Source: Acidobacteriaceae bacterium (GTDB taxonomy: Bacteria > Acidobacteriota > Terriglobia > Terriglobales > Acidobacteriaceae). From it: a DNA stretch of 60,478 nucleotides. The notes under the pieces are model-generated. The model was given only the letters and a program-made list of their open reading frames with translations, was not told the DNA's origin and did not search any database. Numbering within the stretch: the first letter of the stretch is position 1; the number at the start of each line of letters is the position of its first letter. The DNA lies in assembly GCA_003140075.1 (NCBI GenBank), contig PLIO01000235.1:1-60478 (forward strand), in the 5' to 3' direction. Shown piece by piece: positions 23,799 through 32,762 of the stretch. The position numbers were made by a program, and so were the translations under genes.

Positions 23799-24851
23799 AT
23801 GTCCGAGGCCACCGGCACTCAACTAACCCGCCAGAGCCAGGAGCTCAATATTTTTCACGACGTGGCGAAAGCGCTCACGTCGTCGCTGGACCTCGATTCG
23901 ATCCTGCAAACCATCATGGAAAAAATGGCGGAATACTTCCGCCCCGACACGTGGTCGCTGCTGATGGTGGACGAGAAGAAGAATGAACTCTACTTCGCGA
24001 TTGCGGTGGGGCCGGCGGCCGAAACGCTGAGGGATATTCGACTGAAGGTTGGGGAAGGCATTGCGGGCTGGGTGGCGAAACATGGCGAGCAGGTGATTTT
24101 GCCGGACGTGGAGAGCGATTCGCGCTTTGCCAAGCGCATCGACGAAGCGACGCAATGCGAGACGCGGTCTGTGATTTGCGTGCCGCTGCGGTCGAGACTG
24201 CGGGTGCTGGGCGTGATCCAGTTGGTGAATGCCGATATTTCGCGATTCAGCGAGCAGGAAGTTTTCTTTCTGCAGGCGCTGTGCGACTATGCCGCGATCG
24301 CGATCGAGAATGCGCGCTGGGTGGAGAAGATCCAGGAACTGACGATCACCGACGACTGCACGGGACTCTACAATGCGCGGCATCTCTATAAGACGCTGGA
24401 GACGGAGGTTTACCGCTCGTCGCGTTTTGCCTATGAATTCAGCGTTCTGTTCATCGACCTGGACCACTTCAAACAGGTCAACGACACGCACGGACATTTG
24501 ATTGGCAGCAAACTGCTGGCGGAAATTGGCTACCTGGTGAAGGCGCAGCTGCGGCTGATCGATTTTGCATTTCGCTACGGCGGGGATGAATTTGTGGTGC
24601 TGCTGCCGCAGACCGGGAAAGATCAGGCGCTGGTGGTGGCGAAGCGGCTCCGCGATGCTTTGCGCGCCAGTGCTTTTTGCCACGAGGAAGGCTTGAATTT
24701 AAACGTGCGCGCGTCGATCGGCCTGGCGACTTATCCGCACGATGCCCGCGACGCGCACGAGATCATCCGGCAAGCCGACGAGATGATGTACGTGGTGAAG
24801 AACACCACGCGGGATAATATTGGGATTGCGCAGCGGGGAGTGATGAAGTGA
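23799..24851 (+). CDS. GAF-GGDEF diguanylate cyclase
   Basis: A 350-residue soluble signalling enzyme that should make cyclic di-GMP from two GTP. A GAF sensor domain occupies residues about 25-170 (SLDLDSILQTIMEKM, VGEGIAGWVAKHGE, VICVPLRSRLRVLGVIQL). The catalytic domain follows, with the active-site loop GGDEF at 261-265 and an RxxD product-inhibition site (RLID) exactly five residues before it. Both are intact, so an active, feedback-inhibited enzyme is expected. Start chosen at ATG of MSEATGTQL; the longer frame upstream is Arg-rich and covers the promoter. The GAF ligand is unknown. Confidence 0.95.
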   Translation: MSEATGTQLTRQSQELNIFHDVAKALTSSLDLDSILQTIMEKMAEYFRPDTWSLLMVDEKKNELYFAIAVGPAAETLRDIRLKVGEGIAGWVAKHGEQVILPDVESDSRFAKRIDEATQCETRSVICVPLRSRLRVLGVIQLVNADISRFSEQEVFFLQALCDYAAIAIENARWVEKIQELTITDDCTGLYNARHLYKTLETEVYRSSRFAYEFSVLFIDLDHFKQVNDTHGHLIGSKLLAEIGYLVKAQLRLIDFAFRYGGDEFVVLLPQTGKDQALVVAKRLRDALRASAFCHEEGLNLNVRASIGLATYPHDARDAHEIIRQADEMMYVVKNTTRDNIGIAQRGVMK

Positions 24852-24931
24852 GATTGAGCGATTGGGTGATCGGGCGATTTGGCGATTGAGAATCGATTTT
24901 CAATCGCACAATCACTCGATCACTCGATGGC

Positions 24932-25984
24932 TCAATTTTTCTGTGGCTGCGCGGCATCCTTATCCTTCTTCTCATCCTTCACATCTGGCTTCCAGGGGTT
25001 TGGGTTCGCGGGTGCATTTGGATTTACGGCGAAGGGCCAGACGTAGAGGTTCAGGCCCTCGCTTGGCTTTATTTCGACGATGGCGTACTCGCCGGGAGCG
25101 AGGTCTTCGATCGGAGTCAGCTTGAGCCAGCCGGTGCCGACGTGGTCGATGGTGGTTTTCACGGAATCCTGTTGCTGGCTGATCTTGCCGTTGGGGGCGC
25201 GCCTGACGTCGCCGACGATGCGCTTGCCGCTTTTCACTTTCACGCGGACGATGCGAAAGCGATCGAAGGGAACTGCGGCTTGCTGGGGCTTCTGGGGTTG
25301 CTGCGGTTCGGCGCGGGGAGCATCGAGGCTGGGCTGGGTTCGTTGTGCGGATGCGGTGTCGCCGGGTTGCTCGGGAGCGGAAGGCTCGTCGACGATGTTG
25401 ATGTAGATGGAAGGCACGGCGACGTGGGCGTAGACCGCGGCGTGTTCGCCTTCGAGCTCAATCGATTGCTTGGCACCGCCGACGGGACCGAGGGCTCCGC
25501 GCAGGATGTTGGCGCGGGAGCCTTGGTTGACGTCGCCCTCGGTCTGTTCCACTTCCACGAGCTGGGGCTGGCCCTTGAAATTGTCGAGCAGGAATATGCC
25601 GGAAAAATCGGGCAAGTGCAGGCCGGGAGCGACTTGCGGAAGGTGAGCTTCGGCGGCTGCGCGGTCGGCATCGGTTTCCTTATCGATGAGCGCGGCTTCG
25701 GGAATGGCGGGTTTGGCGGTGCGCTCTTTCTCGAACTTTTCCGTGGCCGGCCAATCTACCAGCGAGGAAGGGAGTTCCTCCCATTCGTCGCGCTCGGCGC
25801 TCAGGTAGCGCACGCGGTCGCCTTTGACTTCATACTTGGTAATCGACTGGTAGGAACCGTCTTTGAGAATGAGGCGGCGGGCCTGTTCCTGGGCCGCGGA
25901 GTGCGGCGGAAGAATGAGGACGAGCGCGGCTAGGACTAGCGCGGCGAGTCGGCGGCGGGGTTGGGTTGGGGTTGCGGAAGCCAT
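24932..25984 (-). CDS. Exported hypothetical protein
   Basis: A 350-residue protein with a signal peptide (LAALVLAALVLILPPHSAAQ). The start of the mature chain, LILKDGSYQSITKYEVKGDR followed by VRYLSAERDEWEELPSSLVDW, is a phrase I associate with an acidobacterial family of unknown function. It is Gln/Pro-rich in the middle and ends in a charged tail (DVKDEKKDKDAAQ). An ATG nine codons upstream is an alternative start. Probably periplasmic. Confidence 0.7.
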   Translation of the reverse strand: MASATPTQPRRRLAALVLAALVLILPPHSAAQEQARRLILKDGSYQSITKYEVKGDRVRYLSAERDEWEELPSSLVDWPATEKFEKERTAKPAIPEAALIDKETDADRAAAEAHLPQVAPGLHLPDFSGIFLLDNFKGQPQLVEVEQTEGDVNQGSRANILRGALGPVGGAKQSIELEGEHAAVYAHVAVPSIYINIVDEPSAPEQPGDTASAQRTQPSLDAPRAEPQQPQKPQQAAVPFDRFRIVRVKVKSGKRIVGDVRRAPNGKISQQQDSVKTTIDHVGTGWLKLTPIEDLAPGEYAIVEIKPSEGLNLYVWPFAVNPNAPANPNPWKPDVKDEKKDKDAAQPQKN

Positions 25985-26101
25985 AGGTTTCTTGGGTTGT
26001 TGTCTTCTCAATTATCGTCTCTTCGATTATCGTCCGGGGTAAGTTTTTCGCCAAGGCGCGTCAGCTGAGGGCAGCACAAGCAAGTCGAGCTTCGCTCGCC
26101 T

Positions 26102-26123
26102 GGACAGCCGGGGGCGGCTGTCC
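26102..26123. repeat. GGACAGCC palindrome
   Basis: GGACAGCC and GGCTGTCC pair perfectly around GGGGGC and are followed by CCACATGAG. Copies: 8398-8443 (with an insert) and 46830-46851 (one mismatch), each followed by the same ACATGAG. Confidence 0.8.
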
Positions 26124-26198
26124 CCACATGAGCATCTCCTGGAACTAGAGTGCGCGAGTGACTTCCTTATGGTCGGGGTGTGCGATAGAGTGAGAGCC

Positions 26199-27203
26199 AT
26201 GAGACGCAGGTTGCGACAAATTGCGGAGCTTGTGGACGCGCGGCTGCTGGGAGATGGAGATGTGTGGATCGCTGGCGTGGCCAGCATCGCATCGGCGGCG
26301 GAGGGCGATCTGGTGTTTGTGGAGGATGAAAAATATCTGGTGCGGGCGCTGCAATCGGGCGCGGGCGCGGTGATTGCGGGGGAGTTTGCGGCGGGTGCTC
26401 CGGGCAAGCCGCTGCTGATTTGCCGTCATCCGAAACTGACGTTTGCGCGGGCGTCGCGAATGCTACGGTTTGACAGGAGTTCCCGGACGGATGAGGGGGT
26501 GCATGCCACTGCGGTCGTGCATGCTTCGGCCCGGCTTGCCGAGTTTGTGATTGTCGAAGAATATGCCGTGGTCGGAGCGGACGCGGAGATTGCCGAGGGA
26601 ACGCGGATCGGCGCGGGGTGCGTGATTGGGCGGGGAGTGAAGATTGGGCGGGAGTGCCTGATCTATCCGCAGGTCACGATTTATGCGGGGACGACGCTGG
26701 GCGAATGGGTGACCGTGCATGCCGGGGCGGTGTTGGGGAGCGACGGCTTTGGATATGTTCGCGATCCGGAGAGCGGAAGATACGAAAAATTTCCGCAGGT
26801 GGGCAGGCTGGTGATCGAAGATGATGTGGAGATTGGCGCGAATACAACGATCGATCGCGGTGCGCTGGACGAGACACGCATTGGACGGGGAACGAAGATC
26901 GATAACCTGGTGCATATTGGCCACAATTGCCGGCTCGGCGAGAACGTGGTGATTGCGGCGCAGACCGGGCTTTCCGGCAGCATCGTGATTGAGAACGACG
27001 TTGTGCTGGGTGGGCAGGTGGGCATTGGCGAGCATGCGCGCATCGAAGAAGGAGTCATGCTCGGCGGGCAGGGTGGTGTGCTGCCGAATAAGGTTTTGCG
27101 CGGCAAGGGCGTGGCATTCTGGGGAACTCCGGCGCAGCCGGTGCGGCAGTATTTGAAGCAGTTAGCGGCGCTGGCGCGGCTGTCGGGGAGAGGAAAAAAG
27201 TAG
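26199..27203 (+). CDS. lpxD: UDP-3-O-acylglucosamine N-acyltransferase
   Basis: A 334-residue enzyme that adds the second acyl chain in lipid A synthesis, using acyl-ACP, in the cytoplasm. The N-terminal uridine-binding domain (LRQIAELVDARLLGDGDVWI, PLLICRHPKLTFARA) is followed by a left-handed beta-helix of hexapeptide repeats (GRGVKIGRECLIYPQVTIYA), the family phrase GSDGFGYV and the catalytic His region NLVHIGHNC. Full length. The ATG of MRRRLRQ is preferred; another ATG lies ten codons upstream. First gene of a co-directional run to 33.2 kb. Its presence supports an LPS-bearing outer membrane. Confidence 0.95.
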   Translation: MRRRLRQIAELVDARLLGDGDVWIAGVASIASAAEGDLVFVEDEKYLVRALQSGAGAVIAGEFAAGAPGKPLLICRHPKLTFARASRMLRFDRSSRTDEGVHATAVVHASARLAEFVIVEEYAVVGADAEIAEGTRIGAGCVIGRGVKIGRECLIYPQVTIYAGTTLGEWVTVHAGAVLGSDGFGYVRDPESGRYEKFPQVGRLVIEDDVEIGANTTIDRGALDETRIGRGTKIDNLVHIGHNCRLGENVVIAAQTGLSGSIVIENDVVLGGQVGIGEHARIEEGVMLGGQGGVLPNKVLRGKGVAFWGTPAQPVRQYLKQLAALARLSGRGKK

Positions 27204-27213
27204 CATTGGCTTA

Positions 27214-27268
27214 CGGCTCCCGGCCTCTGATTATCAGGTGGGCGCCGGAAAGCGGAAGCCGGGAGCCG
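27214..27268. repeat. 11-bp inverted repeat upstream of the NTPase gene
   Basis: CGGCTCCCGGC and GCCGGGAGCCG are separated by 33 nt between lpxD and the next gene. The repeat occupies almost the whole gap and ends 6 nt before the next ATG, so an RNA stem here could hide the ribosome site. Confidence 0.65.
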
Positions 27269-27274
27269 GCATTT

Positions 27275-27916
27275 ATGGCAATTGTGGTGATTGGCGGGCA
27301 TTCGCGAAGTGTGGGGAAGACCAGCGTGGTGGCGGGGTTGATTGCTGCGTTGCGCGAGTACGAGTGGACGGCGGTGAAGATTACGCAATATGGGCACGGA
27401 GTGTGCTCGGCGAATGGAGCGCCGTGCGACTGCGCGACCGACGATCACAGCTGGGCGATTTCAGAGGAAAAAAATCGCGGGGGAGAATCGGATACATCAC
27501 GCTTTTTGGCCGCGGGCGCGGCGCGGGCGTTGTGGGTGCGAACGGAGCAGGGACGGCTGGCCGAGGCGATGCCGGCGTTGCGCAAGCGGCTGGAATCGTC
27601 GAGCAATGTGATCGTGGAATCGAACAGCGTTTTGAAGTTTATGCGGCCCGATCTATATATGACGGTGCTTGATCCGGGCACGGAGGATTTTAAGAATTCG
27701 GCGCGGGAATTCTTGGATCAGGCGGGGGCGGTGATTCTTCACGACGTTGGAGGATCGACCTGGCAGAGTGTTTCTTTGAAGCCGGTGGCGGAGCGTCCAG
27801 TGTTTCGGATCACGCCTCCGCCTTATGTGACGGCGGAGATTGTGGAGTTCGTGCGGAGTTGCGTGGAGCGGGCCGTAAAAGCAGATTCCTCGCGGGCTGA
27901 AGCCCGCTCGGAATGA
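27275..27916 (+). CDS. P-loop NTPase of the MobB/BioD type with a Cys cluster
   Basis: A 213-residue protein starting MAIVVIGGHSRSVGKTSVVA; GGHSRSVGKTS is a Walker A motif in the style of MobB and other SIMIBI-class NTPases. A cluster CSANGAPCDC (C-x6-C-x-C) follows at about residues 49-58 and could bind a metal or Fe-S cluster. A VIVESNSVLKF strand may supply the second metal-binding motif. It is not near molybdenum-cofactor genes but between lpxD and lnt, so its substrate is open. The last residues and stop codon are formed by a GCGGGCT-GA-AGCCCGC repeat. Confidence 0.75.
   Translation: MAIVVIGGHSRSVGKTSVVAGLIAALREYEWTAVKITQYGHGVCSANGAPCDCATDDHSWAISEEKNRGGESDTSRFLAAGAARALWVRTEQGRLAEAMPALRKRLESSSNVIVESNSVLKFMRPDLYMTVLDPGTEDFKNSAREFLDQAGAVILHDVGGSTWQSVSLKPVAERPVFRITPPPYVTAEIVEFVRSCVERAVKADSSRAEARSE
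27892..27907. repeat. GCGGGCT palindrome at a gene end
   Basis: GCGGGCT-GA-AGCCCGC followed by TCGGAATGACAGG. A relative with the same CGGAATGACA flank is at 4804-4830. It supplies the last codons and stop codon of the NTPase gene. Confidence 0.7.
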
Positions 27917-27968
27917 CAGGACTCTAATTGCAAGTCTTTGACTGCAAATCTCCGATCGCAAAACTCTT

Positions 27969-29597
27969 TTGTTATCCTTGGCAGTGCGACAAATTCATTC
28001 CAGCGCCTGGTTGTTGGTTGGCCTTTCATCGCTTCTGCAGGTTCTGATTTTTCCACTTCCTGGACTTTACGTTTTATCGTGGATTGCGTTTGCTCCGCTG
28101 ATTGTGGCTTTGTTGCGGGCGCGGCCGGCGGGGGCGCTGGAGATCGACGGGTCGGTTAATCTTCAGGTGGCCACGCCGGGGCAGGCGTTTCTACTGGCTT
28201 ACACTTCCGGCATTCTTTGGTACGCGGGAACCTGTTATTGGATTTATGACACTATGCATGAACATGGTGGGCTGAGCACACCGGCGGCCGCGCTGGCGCT
28301 GTTTCTCTTCTGTCTTTATCTGGGGCTTTATCACGGGTTGTTCGGTTTGCTGATTGGCCTGGTGGCGGGACCGGGGCGAGATAATCGGCTGGCGCTGGCG
28401 GCGGCTCCATTCCTGTGGGTGGCGGCGGAATTGGCGCGGACGCGGGTCACCGGCTTTCCGTGGGACCTGCTGGGAACGGCGCAAGTGGATAACATTTCGC
28501 TGAGCCGGATTGCCACGCTGACTGGGGTTTACGGAATCTCGTTCGAGATCGTGCTGGTGAACGTGGCGCTGGCGGCCGCATTTCTGGTGCCGAGAAGAAG
28601 GCGCAACACCCTGTTGATTGCTTCATTGGCGGCGGCGGCGGTGTTGCAAGCGGGCAGGTTGGTGGATGCCCCTGCATTGCGTGGGGATCACGCTGCGCTG
28701 CTGGTACAAGAAAACATTCCGGTGGATCAAAACTGGACGCGCGATAATTTCGAGCGCACGCTGCGCGAGCTGACGGATCTCAGCGTGGCCTCATTTCTCG
28801 ACCGCGATAAAACCCCCTTCCAACTGGATTTAATTGTCTGGCCGGAATCTCCTGCCCCTTTTTTCACCAGCGATCCGCTGTTTCGCGACCCAGTGAGCGA
28901 GATGGCGCGGAAAACCGGCACCTGGGTAGTCACGGGCGCCATCGGGACCACGTCTGCGATGCAAGGCGGGAAGTCAGCTTCGCAGGTTTTCAACTCAGCT
29001 GTGCTCGTGAGTCCTGCCGGCGATTGGGCGGCACGTTACGACAAAGTGCATCTGGTGCCTTTCGGAGAATACCTGCCGTTCCCTAAGTTGTTTGCCTTTG
29101 CCGGCGGGCTGACCCAGGAGGTGGGAGAGTTTCAGGCAGGAACATCGCGGGCGCCGCTGGACGGGGGAAACAAACGGCTGGGGATTTTTATTTGCTACGA
29201 GTCCGTGTTTCCCGACGAGGTGAGGCAGTTTGCGGATCAGGGTGCGCAGGTGTTGGTGAATCTATCGAACGACGGATGGTATGGCGACAGCGGCGCTTAC
29301 GCGCAGCATCTGAACCAGACGCGCATGCGCGCGATCGAGAACAACCGCTGGATTTTGAGTGCGACGGACACGGGGGTGACGGCTTCCATCGATCCTTTCG
29401 GGCGAACTGTGGCGCGGTTTCCGCGCAAGGAACGTGGGGCGCTGGCGGCGCCGTACGCGCTCACTTCGGTAACCACGTTCTACACGCGGCACGGGGACTG
29501 GTTCGCGTATCTGTGTGCGATAATTTCAGCAGGGGCGCTGGTCACGCGCTTGGGGCTTCGCATGCAAGCGGACAAGAAAGCAGAAACATCCTCATGA
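27969..29597 (+). CDS. lnt: Apolipoprotein N-acyltransferase
   Basis: A 542-residue inner-membrane enzyme that puts the third acyl chain on lipoproteins. The first ~220 residues carry about six hydrophobic segments; the periplasmic nitrilase-like domain follows with its three catalytic residues in recognisable motifs: Glu in VWPESPAP, Lys in DKVHLVPFGEYLPF and Cys in FICYESVFP. A final membrane segment closes the chain. The start is uncertain: TTG at 27969 gives the best N-terminus, without a clear ribosome site. The stop overlaps the prfB start by 4 nt (ATGA). Confidence 0.95.
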   Translation: MLSLAVRQIHSSAWLLVGLSSLLQVLIFPLPGLYVLSWIAFAPLIVALLRARPAGALEIDGSVNLQVATPGQAFLLAYTSGILWYAGTCYWIYDTMHEHGGLSTPAAALALFLFCLYLGLYHGLFGLLIGLVAGPGRDNRLALAAAPFLWVAAELARTRVTGFPWDLLGTAQVDNISLSRIATLTGVYGISFEIVLVNVALAAAFLVPRRRRNTLLIASLAAAAVLQAGRLVDAPALRGDHAALLVQENIPVDQNWTRDNFERTLRELTDLSVASFLDRDKTPFQLDLIVWPESPAPFFTSDPLFRDPVSEMARKTGTWVVTGAIGTTSAMQGGKSASQVFNSAVLVSPAGDWAARYDKVHLVPFGEYLPFPKLFAFAGGLTQEVGEFQAGTSRAPLDGGNKRLGIFICYESVFPDEVRQFADQGAQVLVNLSNDGWYGDSGAYAQHLNQTRMRAIENNRWILSATDTGVTASIDPFGRTVARFPRKERGALAAPYALTSVTTFYTRHGDWFAYLCAIISAGALVTRLGLRMQADKKAETSS

Positions 29598-30701
29598 ATC
29601 AAGAGTTCGAACAGGAATACGCGAATCTGAGCAAGAAGGTGCGCGAACTCCGGGAGTATCTTTGACGCGGACAAACTCCGTCCGCAGCTAAGCGAAATTG
29701 AGAAGCAGTCCGCCGACCCGAACCTGTGGTCCGATCCGCAGCGCTCGAAACAGGTGATGCGCGAGAAGAAGCGGCTCGAGCACTTGCTTACCACCGACGC
29801 CGACCTGGCTCGCCGCGGCGATGACATTGCAGCTTACTTCGAACTGGCGAAGGAAGGCGAAAATGTGGACGCCGAATTGCGCCGCGAGCTCGACTTGCTG
29901 CGCGGTTTGGTGGACAAGCTTGAGACTGAGACACTGCTCTCCGGCGAGAATGACGCGCTGAACGCAATTGTGACGATTCATCCCGGCGCGGGCGGGACGG
30001 AATCGCAGGACTGGGCCGACATGCTGCTGCGCATGTATTTGCGGTGGGCGGAGCGGCAGGGATTCGAGACGGTTCTTTATGATTACCAGCCAGGTGAAGA
30101 AGCGGGGCTGAAGTCGGCGACCTTCGCGGTGAACGGCGAGTACGCTTTCGGGTTGCTGAGCAGCGAAATCGGCGTACACCGGCTGGTGCGTATTTCTCCC
30201 TTCGATCAAGCCAAACGGCGGCATACTTCGTTTGCCAGCGTTTATGTTTCGCCGGAAATTGACGATAGCATTGAAGTAGTGATCAAGCCGGAAGACATTC
30301 GTACGGACACTTACCGTTCGAGCGGCAAGGGCGGGCAGCACGTCAACACGACGGACTCGGCGGTGCGCATTACACACATTGCCACGGGATTGGTGGCGAG
30401 TTGCCAGAATGAACGCTCGCAGCACAAGAATCGCGAGCGCGCCATGAGCATGTTGCGCTCCAAGCTTTACGAATTCGAGATGGAGAAGAAGCGAGCGGCC
30501 TCGAAGAAGATCGAAGATTCGAAACTCGACAACGACTTCGGTTCACAGATTCGCTCCTACGTGCTGCAGCCATACCGCATGATCAAGGATCATCGCACGA
30601 AGACCGAGGTTGGCGACGTGGACCGCGTGCTCGACGGCGACTTACAGCCATTCATGCGGGCGTATTTGTCGGCGCGGCGCGGGGAAAAACAGGAGAAGTA
30701 A
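29594..30701 (+). CDS. prfB: Peptide chain release factor 2, with programmed +1 frameshift
   Basis: RF2 (368 residues after frameshift) ends translation at UGA and UAA. The first 23 codons end at an in-frame TGA (29663-29665) in the context TAT CTT TGA C; slipping +1 at CTT continues as DADKLRPQLSEIEK to 30701. A Shine-Dalgarno-like GGGAG sits 3 nt before CTT, as in the classical prfB autoregulation site where scarce RF2 favours shifting. Downstream motifs are intact: SPFDQAKRRHTSFASV (the SPF codon-recognition motif) and GKGGQHVNTTDSAVR (GGQ). Translationally coupled to lnt. Any annotation starting at an internal ATG would lose the N-terminus. Confidence 0.96.
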
Positions 30702-30704
30702 ATC

Positions 30705-31367
30705 GTGAACGGGGCGCGGGGAAAAGCCAAAAAAGCTCAAACACAGGGGAAGCACAGGGGAAGGCTTGGGGCGCGCTTTTTACGGGCGTTTGCTTTTGCG
30801 GCGGAGAAGCACGCCGGCCAGACGCGCAAGGCCTCCACGACTCCTTACATTGCGCACCTGATGGGAGTTGCGTCGCTGGTGCTGGAGTTCGGCGGAGATG
30901 AGGATATGGCGATTGCTGCGCTGCTGCACGACGTGGTGGAAGATTGCGGCGGTGCGCTCATGCTGAAAGAAGTCCGGCGGCAGTTTGGGACGCGTGTGGC
31001 GAAGATTGTGGATGGGTGCACGGATTCGGACACGGAACCCAAGCCGCCGTGGCGCGAACGCAAAGAGACTTACATCCGGCGTTTGAAGACTGCCGATGCG
31101 GACACCAGGCTGGTTTCGGCCGCGGACAAACTGAATAACGTGCGCTCGATTCTTGCCGACTACCGGGAAGTTGGAAAAGCGGTGTGGGCGCGGTTCCACG
31201 GCGGGCGCGACGGAACGCTTTGGTACTATCGGGCGTTGTTGCAGGAGTTTCTGCGGCACAAGCCGAACCGGTTGATTCGCGAGCTGGGGCTTGCGGTGAA
31301 CGAGCTCGAAGCTGGAGTAAGCCTTCAAAGTGCTCGTGGTTCGGGTTCTCGGAATTCCAGGAGGTGA
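30705..31367 (+). CDS. HD-domain phosphohydrolase (SpoT/MESH1-like)
   Basis: A 220-residue protein. The hydrolase domain spans about residues 25-185 with the motifs of (p)ppGpp hydrolases: HAGQTRKASTTPYIAHLMGV, ALLHDVVEDCGG (the HD pair), and SAADKLNNVRSIL. No synthetase or TGS domain, so it resembles small alarmone hydrolases; other nucleotide substrates are possible. GTG start three bases after the prfB stop implies co-transcription. The first 20 residues are basic and probably disordered. Confidence 0.85.
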   Translation: MNGARGKAKKAQTQGKHRGRLGARFLRAFAFAAEKHAGQTRKASTTPYIAHLMGVASLVLEFGGDEDMAIAALLHDVVEDCGGALMLKEVRRQFGTRVAKIVDGCTDSDTEPKPPWRERKETYIRRLKTADADTRLVSAADKLNNVRSILADYREVGKAVWARFHGGRDGTLWYYRALLQEFLRHKPNRLIRELGLAVNELEAGVSLQSARGSGSRNSRR

Positions 31368-31371
31368 GTTT

Positions 31372-32640
31372 ATGCCGCGCACAATCGATCTACTTCGCGC
31401 CTCCAAGTTGCCGTCGAACATGATGCAGTTTGCGGCGAAGGGCGCGATGTCAGTCCCGCCGGATGAAAACCTGGAGATTCTGGTTTACCTGGCCAAGAAC
31501 AATCAGGTGTTTGGTCCGCTGGCGCGCATGACGTTGGCGGGGTGGGAGGAAAAGGCATCACTGGCCGCAGCAGCCGATCCGAAGACGGCGCGCGAGGTGC
31601 TCGACTATCTGGTGTCGCCCGATAACATTCGCCCTAAGCTACTGCCTGCGCTGTTGGAGAATCCTTCCGTGGCCGAGAGTGAGTTGGTCAAGTTCGCCAT
31701 CTCGGCATCGCAGGAAGCGATTGCGGCCATGCTGCAAAGCGCGCGGGTGCGGGCTTCGGCGCAAATCCTGAAATCGCTGAGATCGAATCCGTACCTGAAG
31801 GCTGAGCATGCGTCCACTGTTGCGGAACTCCTGGGTGTGGGAAAGACACCGCCGCCGGTTTCCGCCGCTGTGGCTGTTCCGGTTCATGAGGCACTTGTGG
31901 CGGAGGCAGCGGAAGTTGTCGACGAGCCGGCCCCGGCGGCAAGCGACGAAGGGGGAGAAGTTCCTGAGGAAGCTGTTTCGGTTTACCTGGCGGAGCACGC
32001 GACGGAGATTGCCGCGGAAGCGGATAAGCCGTTCCAACCGGTGGGCGGCATTGTGGATTTGCTGGGCGCCGATTATTTTCCGGTGTCGGAAAACAAAACG
32101 CTGACGGCGACGGCCGATGCGACGGAGAAAGCTGTGGCTGAGCCCGCCGGCGGCGCCGCAGCAGCAGCGGCAATTCCTAAACGTGTTGCCGCCGTGAAAG
32201 CTCAACCGGCACACCGTGACAATGCCATGCAGAAAATCAACCGCCTTGATATTAAAGGGCGCATCCAGCTGGCGTTGAAGGGCAATAAGGAAGAACGGTC
32301 GCTTTTGATTCGCGATGGTACGAAGGTGGTGGCGCTGGCGGTGCTCGAGGCGCCTAAACTTTCCGACGGCGAAGTTGAAAAATTTGCTTTGCAGAAGAAT
32401 GTGCTGGAGGCGGTGCTGCGGCAGATTCCACTGAAGCGGCGCTTCATGAAGAATTACATCGTGGTGCGGAATCTGGTATCGAACCCGCGTACGCCGCTTG
32501 ATCTTGGGTTAGGCTTGATGAAGCATCTGCTCACGCAGGACTTGAAGAATATTTCAGCCAACAAAGAAGTATCTGAGACAGTGCGCAAGCTGGCGCAGAA
32601 GATGTACAAACAGAAACTGGATATGGCGAACAAGAAATGA
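31372..32640 (+). CDS. Hypothetical protein, helical-repeat-like
   Basis: A 422-residue cytoplasmic protein with a strong ribosome site (AGGAGG) before the ATG of MPRTIDLLRA. The N-terminal 160 residues look like HEAT-type helical repeats (LEILVYLAKNNQVFGPLARM, KLLPALLENPSVAESELVKF), then an Ala/Glu/Val/Pro-rich linker and a second helical domain (IQLALKGNKEERSLLIRDG through TVRKLAQKMYKQK) that resembles the first. PilZ or kinase motifs are not present. I believe homologues occur in other acidobacteria, but this is memory only. Function unknown. Confidence 0.75.
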   Translation: MPRTIDLLRASKLPSNMMQFAAKGAMSVPPDENLEILVYLAKNNQVFGPLARMTLAGWEEKASLAAAADPKTAREVLDYLVSPDNIRPKLLPALLENPSVAESELVKFAISASQEAIAAMLQSARVRASAQILKSLRSNPYLKAEHASTVAELLGVGKTPPPVSAAVAVPVHEALVAEAAEVVDEPAPAASDEGGEVPEEAVSVYLAEHATEIAAEADKPFQPVGGIVDLLGADYFPVSENKTLTATADATEKAVAEPAGGAAAAAAIPKRVAAVKAQPAHRDNAMQKINRLDIKGRIQLALKGNKEERSLLIRDGTKVVALAVLEAPKLSDGEVEKFALQKNVLEAVLRQIPLKRRFMKNYIVVRNLVSNPRTPLDLGLGLMKHLLTQDLKNISANKEVSETVRKLAQKMYKQKLDMANKK

Positions 32641-32762
32641 GGAAGCGAGCCGAACGCGCTCTTCGGTCGCTGGCGATCGCTCAGTACGGGCTCGGTGGAG
32701 TCGCGCGGCTCGCCCAGATCCTTCGCTGCACAAAGAACGCTCGCTCGGGATGACAACTTACA

